The notes under the pieces are model-generated. The model ran no database searches. It saw nothing but the letters and a program-made list of their open reading frames with translations, and had not been told where the DNA came from. A DNA stretch of 64,000 nt, taken from assembly GCA_934317215.1 (NCBI GenBank), contig CAKREH010000009.1, forward strand, positions 44,484 through 108,483, in the 5' to 3' direction. A program made the position numbers and the translations under genes. Of this stretch, positions 8,311 through 17,193 are shown piece by piece; the first letter of the stretch is position 1, and each line of letters starts with the position of its first letter. This stretch comes from an uncultured Roseburia sp. (GTDB lineage: Bacteria; Bacillota; Clostridia; Lachnospirales; Lachnospiraceae).

Positions 8311-9105
8311 ATGGTAAAGGGATTGTATACAGCGTATACAGGAATGATCAATGAGCAGAATCGTCTGGACATTCTTTCAAATAACCTTGCGAATGCAGAC
8401 ACCAATGGTTATAAGAAAGAGGGAGCAACAAACCAGACGTTTGCAGATGAGCTTGCAATTAAGATCAAGGATACATCCAGCTATGGCATGCCGCAGAAGC
8501 TTGGAACAATGAGTATGGGTGTACACATCGGAGAGACTTACACAGATTACAGTCAGGGAAGTTTCAAGGTGACGGATAATGCAACAGATTTTGCCCTGGA
8601 TGGAGATGGTTTTTTTGCAATTGCATATACGGATAAAGCTGGAAACACATCTGTGAAGTACAGCAGAGACGGTGCTTTTGTTGTAAATACAGCAGGTTAC
8701 CTTGTCACAAAAGATGGTGACTATGTATTAAATCAGAACGGAGCCATGAATGCGGATGCCGGAGCACGCATTCAGGTGGATCCGAATGTGCCGATCACAG
8801 TGGATGAAAAAGGAAATATTTACCAGAATGACCAGCAGGTTGGTACGATCGGCGTTGTAGATATAGCAGATTATAATTATCTGGCAAAATACGGCGAGAA
8901 TATGTATGATCTGGTAAATGGCGGGGTTCGTCAGGCATCTGCCGCAAAAGTAACGCAGGGATGTATCGAATCATCCAATATCAATGTTGTTTCGGAGATG
9001 GTTAATATGATCACGATATCAAGAGCATTTCAGGCCGGACAGAAGGTGATCAATGCGGTGGACGAAACATTAGATAAAGCGGTAAATCAGGTGGGAAAGG
9101 TATAA
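8311..9105 (+). CDS. flhO: Flagellar hook-basal body rod protein FlhO
   Basis: This FlgG/FlgF-type protein is exported through the flagellar type III apparatus to form the rod. The N-terminal rod motif is plain (LDILSNNLANADTNGYK, about residues 19-35). The C-terminal helix characteristic of the family carries the motif SEMVNMITISRAFQ. The start at 8311 is chosen because GGAGAG lies 5-6 bases upstream; an in-frame ATG at 8290 has none. The protein has 264 residues. It is 19 bases upstream of its paralogue flhP. Confidence 0.9.
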   Translation: MVKGLYTAYTGMINEQNRLDILSNNLANADTNGYKKEGATNQTFADELAIKIKDTSSYGMPQKLGTMSMGVHIGETYTDYSQGSFKVTDNATDFALDGDGFFAIAYTDKAGNTSVKYSRDGAFVVNTAGYLVTKDGDYVLNQNGAMNADAGARIQVDPNVPITVDEKGNIYQNDQQVGTIGVVDIADYNYLAKYGENMYDLVNGGVRQASAAKVTQGCIESSNINVVSEMVNMITISRAFQAGQKVINAVDETLDKAVNQVGKV

Positions 9106-9124
9106 GCAGGAGGTAAATAGAATT

Positions 9125-9943
9125 ATGATGAAAGCTCTTTATACTGCAGCAACCGGTATGATTGCACAGCAGTCGAATGTAGACAGTATTTCAAATAATC
9201 TTTCAAATGTCAATACAGTGGGATATAAACAGGAAAGGATGGAGTTTAAATCTTTACTTTATCAGACCATTCAGACAAAAACCACCAGTGCAAACGGGGC
9301 GCAGAAACCGATTTCAGCACAAGTAGGACTCGGTACGAGGGTGGCATCTAATACATCTGTTTATACACAGGGTTCACTGATGACGAGTGAGAGTGCAACG
9401 GATTTTGCGATCAATGGTAATGGATTTTTTGCAGTCAATGGTGCTGATGGAGAAACCTATTATACAAGGGCTGGTAATTTTGTATGGTCTGTAAATGCTG
9501 AAAATACGTTAACACTTTGTACCAATGAAGGTTATCCGGTTTTAGATTCTAATAATCAGCCGATCAAGCTTCCGGCAGGAATTAATGCAGAGGACGTTAT
9601 TGTGGATGAAAGTGGAAAACTTGGATATACCAATGCCACAGGTGCATATGTGGATATGAATCAGACGATTGGATTATTCCAGTTTAACAACCCGAGTGGA
9701 CTTGAAAAGAAAGGAATGAATCTTCTTGCTGTCACGCCGGCATCTGGAAATGCCATGAATGAAACAACAACGGCAAATCTGACCAGAAGTAAAATTTTAC
9801 AGAAATATCTGGAAGGCTCTAATGTTCAGGTTGCAGACGAGATGGTAAATCTGATTGTCGCACAGCGTGCATATCAGCTCAACTCCAAGGCGATCACAAC
9901 ATCGGATGAGATGCTTGAGCAGGCAAATAATCTGAAACGATAA
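9125..9943 (+). CDS. flhP: Flagellar hook-basal body rod protein FlhP (FlgG-like)
   Basis: This is a paralogue of the preceding gene and a flagellar distal-rod protein. The N-terminal motif is VDSISNNLSNVNTVGYK, and the C-terminal coiled-coil motif is DEMVNLIVAQRAYQLNSK, nearly identical to that of FlgG. The protein has 272 residues. GGAGG lies upstream of the tandem ATG ATG start. Gene order after mbl and flhO matches Bacillus flhO-flhP. The remaining rod and hook genes are not in this window. Confidence 0.92.
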   Translation: MMKALYTAATGMIAQQSNVDSISNNLSNVNTVGYKQERMEFKSLLYQTIQTKTTSANGAQKPISAQVGLGTRVASNTSVYTQGSLMTSESATDFAINGNGFFAVNGADGETYYTRAGNFVWSVNAENTLTLCTNEGYPVLDSNNQPIKLPAGINAEDVIVDESGKLGYTNATGAYVDMNQTIGLFQFNNPSGLEKKGMNLLAVTPASGNAMNETTTANLTRSKILQKYLEGSNVQVADEMVNLIVAQRAYQLNSKAITTSDEMLEQANNLKR

Positions 9944-9976
9944 GATTAGACAACGGATTTAGGAAAGGAAAAAGAT

Positions 9977-10333
9977 ATGATTTCCATGGACAGCATTTCA
10001 TCATTGATCGATACAAGTAAGAATACTGCGGCTGCAAATCAGGCAAGTTCCCTGCAGAGTTCCTTAAACAGTATTTCTTCGGATACCTCCGAGGATGAGC
10101 TGATGCAGGTATGTAAAGATTTCGAGTCATATTTCGTAGAGGAAGTATTAAAAGAAATCAAAGAGAGCCTGACGGATGAGGATGAAGAGGAAGATTCTTC
10201 AAACTCTACACTAAAAGATTATTATATGGACAATGTTATCGAACTGGTTGCAGACCAGGTTGTAGATGAGGTTGGAACCAATTATACGCAGCAGCTCTAT
10301 GAGCAGATGAAACGTAATTATAATATAGAATAG
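9977..10333 (+). CDS. flgJ: FlgJ-like rod-binding protein
   Basis: At 118 residues it corresponds to the N-terminal rod-binding domain of FlgJ (residues about 40-110, including CKDFESYFVEEVLKEI). It lacks the muramidase domain of proteobacterial FlgJ. It probably acts as a scaffold or cap for rod assembly. AGGAAAGGAAA precedes the start, and it follows flhP by 33 bases in the same operon. A terminator follows. The acidic stretch around residues 66-76 is a normal family feature. Confidence 0.8.
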   Translation: MISMDSISSLIDTSKNTAAANQASSLQSSLNSISSDTSEDELMQVCKDFESYFVEEVLKEIKESLTDEDEEEDSSNSTLKDYYMDNVIELVADQVVDEVGTNYTQQLYEQMKRNYNIE

Positions 10334-10427
10334 GTTTGCGCGGATAGAATAAAAATGTTGCAAAATCAGCGCAGCAGAAATAAAATGTGCAGATAAAGTA
10401 CATAGTGAAACAGTATGCAAAAATCGG

Positions 10428-10486
10428 TGCAGTTTTAACGGGAAAATGGACTATGGGTTCAAAAATCCCGTTAGACTGCATTTTTT
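10428..10486 (+). terminator. Rho-independent terminator of the mbl-flagellar operon
   Basis: TGCAGT (10428) pairs with ACTGCA (10475), and AACGGGA (10437) pairs with TCCCGTT (10466), followed by TTTTTT at 10481-10486. Confidence 0.8.
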
Positions 10487-10555
10487 ATTCATGGCAATAG
10501 TTTAATCATAAAGCGTGAATTTTATTGCTTTAGCAGCAGAAAACAAAATTCTGGA

Positions 10556-12769
10556 ATGGAGAAAAAAGTGGAAAGTCTTGCAGGATATGTGGAGCACATT
10601 ATATATCGAAATGCAGATAATGGTTATACGGTCTTAAATCTGGTAAGCGGTGAGGATGAAATCACCTGTGTAGGGATATTTTCAGCAATTGCGGAGGGTG
10701 AGAATATCGAGGCGCAGGGGGAGTACACGGAACATCCGACCTATGGACAGCAGTTTAAAGTGGCAGGTTTTGAGGAAAAAGCACCGGAGGATGAAGAAGC
10801 AATAGAGAGGTATCTTGGTTCCGGTGCCATCAAAGGAATAGGGCTTGCCATGGCTGCAAGGATCGTCAGACGTTTTAAGGAGGATACATTCCGGATCATA
10901 GAGGAAGAACCGGAGCGTCTTGCGGAGATCAAGGGGATCAGTAACCGGAAAGCAATGGAGATTGCCAGCCAGGTCAATGAAAAAAGAGATCTGCGGCAGG
11001 CAATGATCTTTTTACAACAGTATGGGATTACAATGAATTTGGCAGTCAAGGTATATCAGGCGTATGGGCAGGATGTTTACAGCATCATCCGGGAAAATCC
11101 ATACCGGCTGGCGGATGATATTGACGGAGTTGGATTTCGGACGGCAGATGAAATTGCAGCGAGAGTTGGTATCCGGATGGATTCAGATTTTCGGGTACGC
11201 AGCGGAATCTTGTATACACTGCTTCAGGCAAGTGGGGAGGGACATACCTATCTTCCTGAAACAGAGCTGACACCGCGTGCATCAAAATTATTGAATGTTA
11301 CGGCAGAACAGGTGGAAAAGCAGTACATGGATCTTGCGATTGAAAGAAAGATCATCTTAAAACAGATGGAAGACCAGACACAGATCTATGCAGCGTCATT
11401 TTATTATATGGAAGCAAACACGGCGACGATGCTAAAACGGCTCAATGTAAGTTATGATGTGTCAGATGCGGAGATCGAACAGCGGATCCGGGGAATCGAA
11501 AAGAAAAGCGGAATGACGTTGGATGAACATCAGGTAACGGCGGTCAAAGAGGCAGTACGGAATGGTCTGCTTGTGATCACGGGAGGGCCTGGAACCGGAA
11601 AGACGACCACGATCAATACAATCATCCGCTATTTTGAACTGGAAGGCCTGGAAATTTTTTTAGCAGCTCCGACCGGGCGTGCAGCAAAGCGCATGAGTGA
11701 GACGACAGGATTTGAGGCGCGGACAGTTCACCGTATGTTAGAGCTGAATGGGGGAGCCGAGGGAAGCGGTGGATTTGAAAGGGATGAAAGTAATCCACTC
11801 GAAGCGGATGTGATCATTGTAGATGAAATGTCGATGGTGGATATCTCACTGATGTGTTCTCTGCTCAAAGCAATCTCTGTGGGAACGAGGCTGATTCTTG
11901 TCGGGGATGTCAATCAGCTTCCGAGCGTCGGACCGGGAAGTGTACTCCGTGATATTATCCAATCACATGCCTGCAATGTAGTTATGCTGACCAAAATCTT
12001 CCGTCAGGCATCCACCAGTGATATTATCGTCAATGCGCATAAGATCAATCATGGAGAAGAAGTGATATTAGATAATAAGAGCATGGATTTCTTTTTCCTG
12101 AAACGGTATGACGCAGATGTGATCATTAATGTGGTACTGCAGCTGATCAAGCAGAAACTGCCGAAGTTTGTGGATGCGACGCCTTATGATATCCAGGTAC
12201 TGACACCGATGCGCAAGGGACTGCTTGGTGTAGAGCGCCTGAATGGGATTTTGCAGCGATATATGAATCCGCCTGCCGATGATAAAGTGGAGAAAGAATA
12301 TGGCAGCACGGTGTTCCGTGAGGGGGATAAAGTGATGCAGACAAAGAATAACTACCAGCTCGCGTGGGAAATCCGTACAAAATTTGGACTCACTGTGGAT
12401 AAAGGTCTTGGAATTTTCAATGGAGATATGGGAATCATAAGACAGATCAATGATTTCGCAGAGCAGATGATCATAGAGTTTGATGAAGGGAGAATGGTAG
12501 AGTACCCCTATAAACTTCTGGATGAACTTGAGCTTGCCTATGCGATCACGATCCATAAATCACAGGGAAGCGAGTATCCGGCGGTCGTCATTCCGCTGCT
12601 TGGCGGTCCGATGATGTTAATGAACCGGAATCTATTGTATACTGCCGTCACGCGTGCAAGAAAATGTGTGACGTTAGTCGGCAATGAAGTGACCTTCCAG
12701 CAGATGATCCAGAATACCTCACAGCAGAAAAGGTACAGCGGACTCTGCGACCGTTTAAAAGAAAATTAA
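10556..12769 (+). CDS. recD2: RecD2-type ATP-dependent DNA helicase
   Basis: RecD2 is a 5'-3' superfamily 1B helicase acting in recombination, repair and replication-fork maintenance in bacteria that lack RecBCD partners. Helix-hairpin-helix sequence lies in the N-terminal 200 residues. Walker A is GGPGTGKTTT (about 343-352), Walker B is IIVDEMSMVD, and the C-terminal helicase motif is TIHKSQGSEYPAVV (about 660). Full length is 737 residues. An in-frame GTG at 10568 has GGAG six bases upstream, whereas the ATG at 10556 has no clear site, so the true start may be 10568 (733 residues). It is monocistronic between two terminators. Confidence 0.93.
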   Translation: MEKKVESLAGYVEHIIYRNADNGYTVLNLVSGEDEITCVGIFSAIAEGENIEAQGEYTEHPTYGQQFKVAGFEEKAPEDEEAIERYLGSGAIKGIGLAMAARIVRRFKEDTFRIIEEEPERLAEIKGISNRKAMEIASQVNEKRDLRQAMIFLQQYGITMNLAVKVYQAYGQDVYSIIRENPYRLADDIDGVGFRTADEIAARVGIRMDSDFRVRSGILYTLLQASGEGHTYLPETELTPRASKLLNVTAEQVEKQYMDLAIERKIILKQMEDQTQIYAASFYYMEANTATMLKRLNVSYDVSDAEIEQRIRGIEKKSGMTLDEHQVTAVKEAVRNGLLVITGGPGTGKTTTINTIIRYFELEGLEIFLAAPTGRAAKRMSETTGFEARTVHRMLELNGGAEGSGGFERDESNPLEADVIIVDEMSMVDISLMCSLLKAISVGTRLILVGDVNQLPSVGPGSVLRDIIQSHACNVVMLTKIFRQASTSDIIVNAHKINHGEEVILDNKSMDFFFLKRYDADVIINVVLQLIKQKLPKFVDATPYDIQVLTPMRKGLLGVERLNGILQRYMNPPADDKVEKEYGSTVFREGDKVMQTKNNYQLAWEIRTKFGLTVDKGLGIFNGDMGIIRQINDFAEQMIIEFDEGRMVEYPYKLLDELELAYAITIHKSQGSEYPAVVIPLLGGPMMLMNRNLLYTAVTRARKCVTLVGNEVTFQQMIQNTSQQKRYSGLCDRLKEN

Positions 12770-12771
12770 TA

Positions 12772-12842
12772 AAAAAGCTGCCATGCAGAGCAGCCGGTAA
12801 TGAGAAATCATTCACACCGGCTCCCTTGTACGGCAGCTTTTT
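12772..12842. terminator. Bidirectional terminator between recD2 and the ABC operon
   Basis: AAAAAGCTGCC (12772) pairs with GGCAGCTTTTT (12832), with an inner stem of CCGGT and ACCGG. A-run and T-run flank both sides, so it can end recD2 and the convergent ABC transporter operon. Confidence 0.8.
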
Positions 12843-12928
12843 ATTATTTGTGATTCATGACAATAGAATGTTCGCGGAGCGCGTATTCTGTTGTTTAAAG
12901 TCCTGTTGTATTTTAGCAAATCTTCATA

Positions 12929-13732
12929 TTAAGATAACAGTGCTTTATCGTTGGCGAATTCTTCGCCGCTGACCTTTTCAAACTGATGAAGAAGATCTTC
13001 AACGGTCAGTTTCTTTTTCTCTTCTCCGGAGATATTTAAGATCACTTTTCCTTCGTGCATCATGACCAGGCGGTTACCGTGCACGATGGCATCCTTCATA
13101 TTGTGTGTGACCATCATGGCGGTCAGATGATTTTCTGCGATGATCTTATCAGAAATCTCAAGCACTTTTGCGGCAGTTTTCGGATCAAGTGCTGCAGTGT
13201 GTTCGTCTAACAGCAAAAGTTTTGGTTTTTTGATCGACGCCATTAAAAGTGTGATCGCCTGCCGCTGTCCGCCGGAGAGCAGACCAACTTTACTGGTGAG
13301 ACGGTCTTCCAGTCCAAGATCTAAGGTTTTTAACATTTCGCGGTAGGTATCGCGTTCCTGGTGTGTAATTCCCCAGGAAAGTCCTCGTTTTTCCCCACGT
13401 CTTGCCGCAATCGCCATGTTTTCTTCGATCGACATGGTGGTTGCGGTTCCGGTCATCGGATCCTGAAATACACGTCCGAGGTATTTGGCGCGTTTGTGCT
13501 CGGATAATTTTGTGACATCGTCTCCGCCGATATAAATTTTTCCGGAATCAATTGGCCAGACACCTGCGATGGCATTTAAGGTGGTTGATTTGCCGGCACC
13601 GTTTCCACCGATCACAGTGACGAAATCGCCCTCGTTCAAAGTCAGATTGACACCATTTAAAGCAATTTTTTCGTTGATGGTTCCGGGATTAAAAGTTTTG
13701 TGGATATTGTCGAGTTTTAACATTTCAGCCAT
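12929..13732 (-). CDS. ABC transporter ATP-binding protein (TrpX/branched-chain-like importer)
   Basis: This is the ATPase of an importer encoded with the next two genes. Walker A GGNGAGKST (about residues 38-46), signature LSGGQRQ, Walker B LLLLDEHTAALD and the H-switch VTHN are all intact. The start at 13732 (MAEMLKLDN) follows AAAGGGGTG. It overlaps the permease stop codon by 8 bases, so translation is likely coupled. The protein has 267 residues. Partners of this family (ABC_sub_bind lipoproteins) import tryptophan or other small metabolites; the substrate is not readable here. Confidence 0.88.
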   Translation of the reverse strand: MAEMLKLDNIHKTFNPGTINEKIALNGVNLTLNEGDFVTVIGGNGAGKSTTLNAIAGVWPIDSGKIYIGGDDVTKLSEHKRAKYLGRVFQDPMTGTATTMSIEENMAIAARRGEKRGLSWGITHQERDTYREMLKTLDLGLEDRLTSKVGLLSGGQRQAITLLMASIKKPKLLLLDEHTAALDPKTAAKVLEISDKIIAENHLTAMMVTHNMKDAIVHGNRLVMMHEGKVILNISGEEKKKLTVEDLLHQFEKVSGEEFANDKALLS

Positions 13733-14672
13733 TGACAGACACCCCTTTCCTGCCGTATTTGGATTTGAGATACGGGAATGCAAGGAAGATCGCAACGACG
13801 ATGGCAGAAAAAAGTTTCAGGTCATCAGACGGCAGTTTCAGCCATAATACGATATTCATTACAATATAGTAGATGATCGCGCCGCCGATCACGGAAAACA
13901 TGGTATATGCAAAAGCAAAATGTTTTCCGGCACATAATTTCCCGAAAAGTACCTCGCCGATGATGACAGCGGCAAGACCGATGACGATGGCACCACGTCC
14001 CATGTTGACATCTGCGGCACCCTGATACTGTGCGTAGAGTCCACCGGAAAGACCGACAAGGCCGTTTGAGATCATCAGTGCAACAACGGTGTGAAAATCA
14101 GTGTTGATACCCTGTGCGCGGGCCATCTGCCGGTTACATCCGGTTGCACGGATGGCATGTCCCTGCTCGGTTCCGAAATACCAGTATAAAAGGGCAACGA
14201 CCGCCACGCAGAAAAGAACACATGTCACAAACAGCCGGACTTTGGCAGCGGAAGAATCCGAGATGTAACGCAGGGAAACAACTAACGGATACTTGTCAAC
14301 ACTGACAGCCTGATTCGAACTTCCCATAATATTTAAGTTGATGGAATAGAGTGAAATCTGTGTCAGGATACTTGCAAGGATTCCGGGAATCCCAAGCGCA
14401 GTATGCAGAATTCCGGTGATAAAACCGGCTGCCATACCTGCTAAAAATGCAAAAATAAGTGCAGCCCATGGATGCATGCCGGAACGGATCAGTATAACGG
14501 CAACTGCACCGCCGGTTGCAAGAGAACCGTCAACGGTAAGATCAGCAAAATCTAAAAGTCTGTATGTAATATATACACCCAGTGCCATCAGCCCCCAGAC
14601 CAGCCCCTGCGCAAAGGCGCCGGGCATGGAGCGGAAGAGAGCCATCGGGTCTAAGGTCATAAGTATTGTCAT
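13725..14672 (-). CDS. ABC transporter permease
   Basis: This 315-residue integral membrane protein has about eight hydrophobic segments and resembles branched-chain amino acid type permeases of ABC_sub_bind systems. Conserved stretches include YRLLDFADLTVDGSLATGG near the N-terminus and ATGCNRQMARAQGINTD in a cytoplasmic loop. The start at 14672 has AAGGGG seven bases upstream; the longer reading would begin with TTG and lacks a site. It lies between the lipoprotein and the ATPase genes. Confidence 0.87.
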   Translation of the reverse strand: MTILMTLDPMALFRSMPGAFAQGLVWGLMALGVYITYRLLDFADLTVDGSLATGGAVAVILIRSGMHPWAALIFAFLAGMAAGFITGILHTALGIPGILASILTQISLYSINLNIMGSSNQAVSVDKYPLVVSLRYISDSSAAKVRLFVTCVLFCVAVVALLYWYFGTEQGHAIRATGCNRQMARAQGINTDFHTVVALMISNGLVGLSGGLYAQYQGAADVNMGRGAIVIGLAAVIIGEVLFGKLCAGKHFAFAYTMFSVIGGAIIYYIVMNIVLWLKLPSDDLKLFSAIVVAIFLAFPYLKSKYGRKGVSVNG

Positions 14673-14699
14673 AGAAAAACCCCTTATCAAAAATATTTT

Positions 14700-15764
14700 T
14701 TATTCGGAAGCGATGGCAGTATAGTCATCAGGAACTGTGATGCCAAGCTGTGAACAGATATCAGCATTGTATTCTTTGGTAACATTCTCTGCATACTGTA
14801 CATCCATGGTCGAGATGTCAGCACCGTTTACTAAAACGTCGTATGCCATTTTGCCTGCTGTATAACCGATATCATAGTAGCTGATGGAAAGTGTGGCCAC
14901 ACCACAGCCGGAACAGATACCTTCCTCACCGGCGATGATCGGAATACCTGCCGGAAGAGCAATATTATTGATGGATTCGGTATTGCCTGCCATGGTATTG
15001 TCGGTCGGAATATAGAGGACATCACATTCACTGACGGCACTCTGTACAACAGAAGCGATGTCGTTAGAATCTGATACGGTATATTCTTTATAGGAAATAC
15101 TGTCTTCATCGAGAGCTTTTTCAAATTCGGTTGCCTGGTATGCAGAGTTCGGTTCTGCGGAGCAGTAGAGAATGCCAACATTTTTTGCATCCGGGAACAA
15201 TTCAACAAGCATGTCTTCCTGCTGGTCGATCGGAGCAAGGTCTGCAGTTCCGGATACGTTTGTACCGGTAGAGCCGGTCCAGTTGTCAATGTCAAGTGCT
15301 GTTGCATAGTCGGTAACGGAAGTACCGATCACCGGGATCGTGCTGGTTGCTGCAGCTGCACACTGCAGAGCAGTCGTTGCATTTGCTAAGATCAGGTCAT
15401 AATTGTTAGCGACGAAACCGTTGCTGATGGTTGCGCAGTTTGCCTGCTCGCCCTGTGCATTCTGAAGATCAAAGGTAACATTGTCAGAACCAAGCAATTC
15501 AGTCAGTGCATCTTCAAATCCCTGGGTTGCCTGATCAAGAGCAGGATGCTCTAACTGCTGGCAGATACCGATCGTATATTTTTTACCATCGGAAGAGGTG
15601 TCTGTACCACTTTCAGTGGCCGCTGCATCCGAAGTCTGTGCTGCATCGGAAGCTGCTGCATCCGTGGTACTGCTGGTGTTTGCTGTACTGTTTCCACATG
15701 CTGCAAGTGATGCAGCCATGGCTGCTGTCATTACGACAGATAAGATTTTTTTGTAGTTTTTCAT
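14700..15764 (-). CDS. ABC transporter substrate-binding lipoprotein (ABC_sub_bind family)
   Basis: The lipoprotein receptor captures the substrate outside the membrane. A type II signal peptide ends at lipobox LAAC with Cys23, followed by a Ser/Thr/Ala/Asp linker to about residue 60. The start at 15764 follows GGAG by 8 bases. The periplasmic-binding-like core matches the TrpX/ABC_sub_bind family in order and motifs such as YTIGICQQLEHPALDQATQG. The protein has 354 residues. It is the first gene of the operon, behind a strong promoter and a structured leader. The ligand may be tryptophan or another aromatic or nucleobase compound; this is inference only. Confidence 0.87.
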   Translation of the reverse strand: MKNYKKILSVVMTAAMAASLAACGNSTANTSSTTDAAASDAAQTSDAAATESGTDTSSDGKKYTIGICQQLEHPALDQATQGFEDALTELLGSDNVTFDLQNAQGEQANCATISNGFVANNYDLILANATTALQCAAAATSTIPVIGTSVTDYATALDIDNWTGSTGTNVSGTADLAPIDQQEDMLVELFPDAKNVGILYCSAEPNSAYQATEFEKALDEDSISYKEYTVSDSNDIASVVQSAVSECDVLYIPTDNTMAGNTESINNIALPAGIPIIAGEEGICSGCGVATLSISYYDIGYTAGKMAYDVLVNGADISTMDVQYAENVTKEYNADICSQLGITVPDDYTAIASE

Positions 15765-15890
15765 AGAATTCTCCATTCCTGCCCGTTTTTCAGGGCATCA
15801 TAAGTTTGTGCGGGGACACACATCTTGTGTGTGAAAAATCTTATTTTTCACACTGCTCCCCTTTAGAACTTTAAAGTGCTATCGCTTTTA
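15765..15890 (-). promoter_or_regulatory. Structured 5' leader of the ABC importer
   Basis: On the minus strand the leader holds GTGTGAAAAAT/ATTTTTCACAC, an ACACA/TGTGT hairpin, an enclosing GGGG/CCCC stem (15813-15861) and GCCC/GGGC just before the ribosome site. The stems share bases, so alternative folds are possible. No known riboswitch or T-box motif was recognised. Confidence 0.4.
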
Positions 15891-15898
15891 ATAAACAA

Positions 15899-15927
15899 AT
15901 TATAAAGACCTGAATGGGTTTCGTCAA
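15899..15927 (-). promoter_or_regulatory. SigA promoter of the ABC importer operon
   Basis: On the minus strand TTGACG (15927-15922) and a perfect TATAAT (15904-15899) are separated by 17 bases. The transcript would carry a leader of about 125 bases. Confidence 0.8.
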
Positions 15928-16017
15928 CATTATAGTAAGAAAAAATTAAGAAAAACTTTATGGTATGTATTTGGCAAAAATGATATCCTTTGCATGGAGA
16001 GATCTGGAAAGGATCTT

Positions 16018-16764
16018 ATGAAAATCAGAAAAAATGGCATTTTCCTATATGGAAGAAAAATGTTATTTCAGATGCTTGAAATCCTTTATCCACGAAGATG
16101 TGCAGTCTGCGATGAAATCGAAGTGACAGGAAAGGGTATTTGTCCGTTATGTAAAGACAAGGTGCATGTGGCAGGAGAACCGGCATGTAAAAAATGCGGG
16201 AAACCGCTTGTGGATGAGAGGAAGGAATTTTGCATCGACTGTGAAAAAAAACATCATGTATACACACAGGGAAAGGCAGTGTTTGTTTATGAGGGTGGTA
16301 TAAGAAATTCGATGTACCGCTTTAAATATGGAAATAAAAGAGAATATGCAGAGTTTTATGCGAATGCAGCAGTGGAAAAATATGGAGTGTGGCTGAACAA
16401 AATAAAAGCAGAAGTGCTGATCCCCATTCCAATGTATTCCCGGAAAAAGCGACTGCGCGGATACAATCAGGCCGAAGTATTTGCGCGGGCACTTGGAAGA
16501 AAAACAGGGATTTTAGTGGATGAGCACCTGGTCAGAAGAGTGAGAAACACAATTCCGCAAAAAGAGTTAAATGAGTCACAACGGCGAAGTAATTTAAAAA
16601 ATGCTTTCCAATTGACAGCAGATATAGTAAAATATAAAAGAGTATTGCTTGTGGACGATATCTATACGACAGGCAGTACGATAGATGAAGTGTCAAAAGT
16701 CCTGAAGGAATCAGGTGTGAAAAACATATATTATATCTGTATCAGTATCGGAGAAGGATATTGA
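16018..16764 (+). CDS. comF: ComF family phosphoribosyltransferase-like protein
   Basis: ComF proteins act in uptake of transforming DNA; the biochemical role of the phosphoribosyltransferase fold is unclear. The N-terminus (about residues 20-75) has zinc-binding cysteine pairs (CAVC, CPLC, CKKC, CIDC). The C-terminus has the PRPP-binding loop VLLVDDIYTTGST (about 208-220). The start at 16018 follows GGAAAGGA; an upstream ATG at 15994 lacks a site. The protein has 248 residues. The YvyF-like gene follows 25 bases later, as in the Bacillus comF-yvyF region, but comFA is absent here. Confidence 0.88.
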   Translation: MKIRKNGIFLYGRKMLFQMLEILYPRRCAVCDEIEVTGKGICPLCKDKVHVAGEPACKKCGKPLVDERKEFCIDCEKKHHVYTQGKAVFVYEGGIRNSMYRFKYGNKREYAEFYANAAVEKYGVWLNKIKAEVLIPIPMYSRKKRLRGYNQAEVFARALGRKTGILVDEHLVRRVRNTIPQKELNESQRRSNLKNAFQLTADIVKYKRVLLVDDIYTTGSTIDEVSKVLKESGVKNIYYICISIGEGY

Positions 16765-16789
16765 CAGAATGACAGGAGGGCATGCCAAT

Positions 16790-17188
16790 ATGGAAGTGAA
16801 GAATTGCAAGGGCTGTGGACGATTATTTAATTATATGGGTGGTGCACCATTGTGTGATGGATGCAGAAAAAAGCTTGAACAGAAGTTTCAGGAAGTAAAA
16901 CAGTATCTGGAAGAGAACCCGAATGCATCTGTTAACCAGGTATCCGAGGACAATGATGTGTCAGTAAAACAGATCAAGCAGTGGATCCGTGAAGAGAGAC
17001 TTTCACTTTCAGAAGCTTCACTTGACGGTGTTACCTGCGAGCATTGCGGCAGACCGATCCGGACGGGGCGCTTTTGCGAAAAGTGTAAAGCGGCAATGGC
17101 AAATTCATTCGCAAACTCGATTGAAAAACCAAAGCCTGTAGAACCACAGAAAAAAGAACGCGACGGAAACAAGATGCGTTTCTTATAA
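16790..17188 (+). CDS. yvyF: YvyF/TIGR03826-type flagellar operon protein
   Basis: This 132-residue protein has two small zinc-ribbon-like modules: CKGC/CDGC at residues 5-25 and CEHC/CEKC at about 84-102. Between them lies a helix-turn-helix-like segment (VSEDNDVSVKQIKQWIREER). The family sits beside comFC and flgM in Firmicutes and is tied to flagellar gene control, though its molecular role is not settled. AGGAGGG supports the start at 16790. The expected downstream flgM-flgN-flgK genes are missing; a structured RNA follows instead. Confidence 0.75.
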   Translation: MEVKNCKGCGRLFNYMGGAPLCDGCRKKLEQKFQEVKQYLEENPNASVNQVSEDNDVSVKQIKQWIREERLSLSEASLDGVTCEHCGRPIRTGRFCEKCKAAMANSFANSIEKPKPVEPQKKERDGNKMRFL

Positions 17189-17193
17189 GAAAA

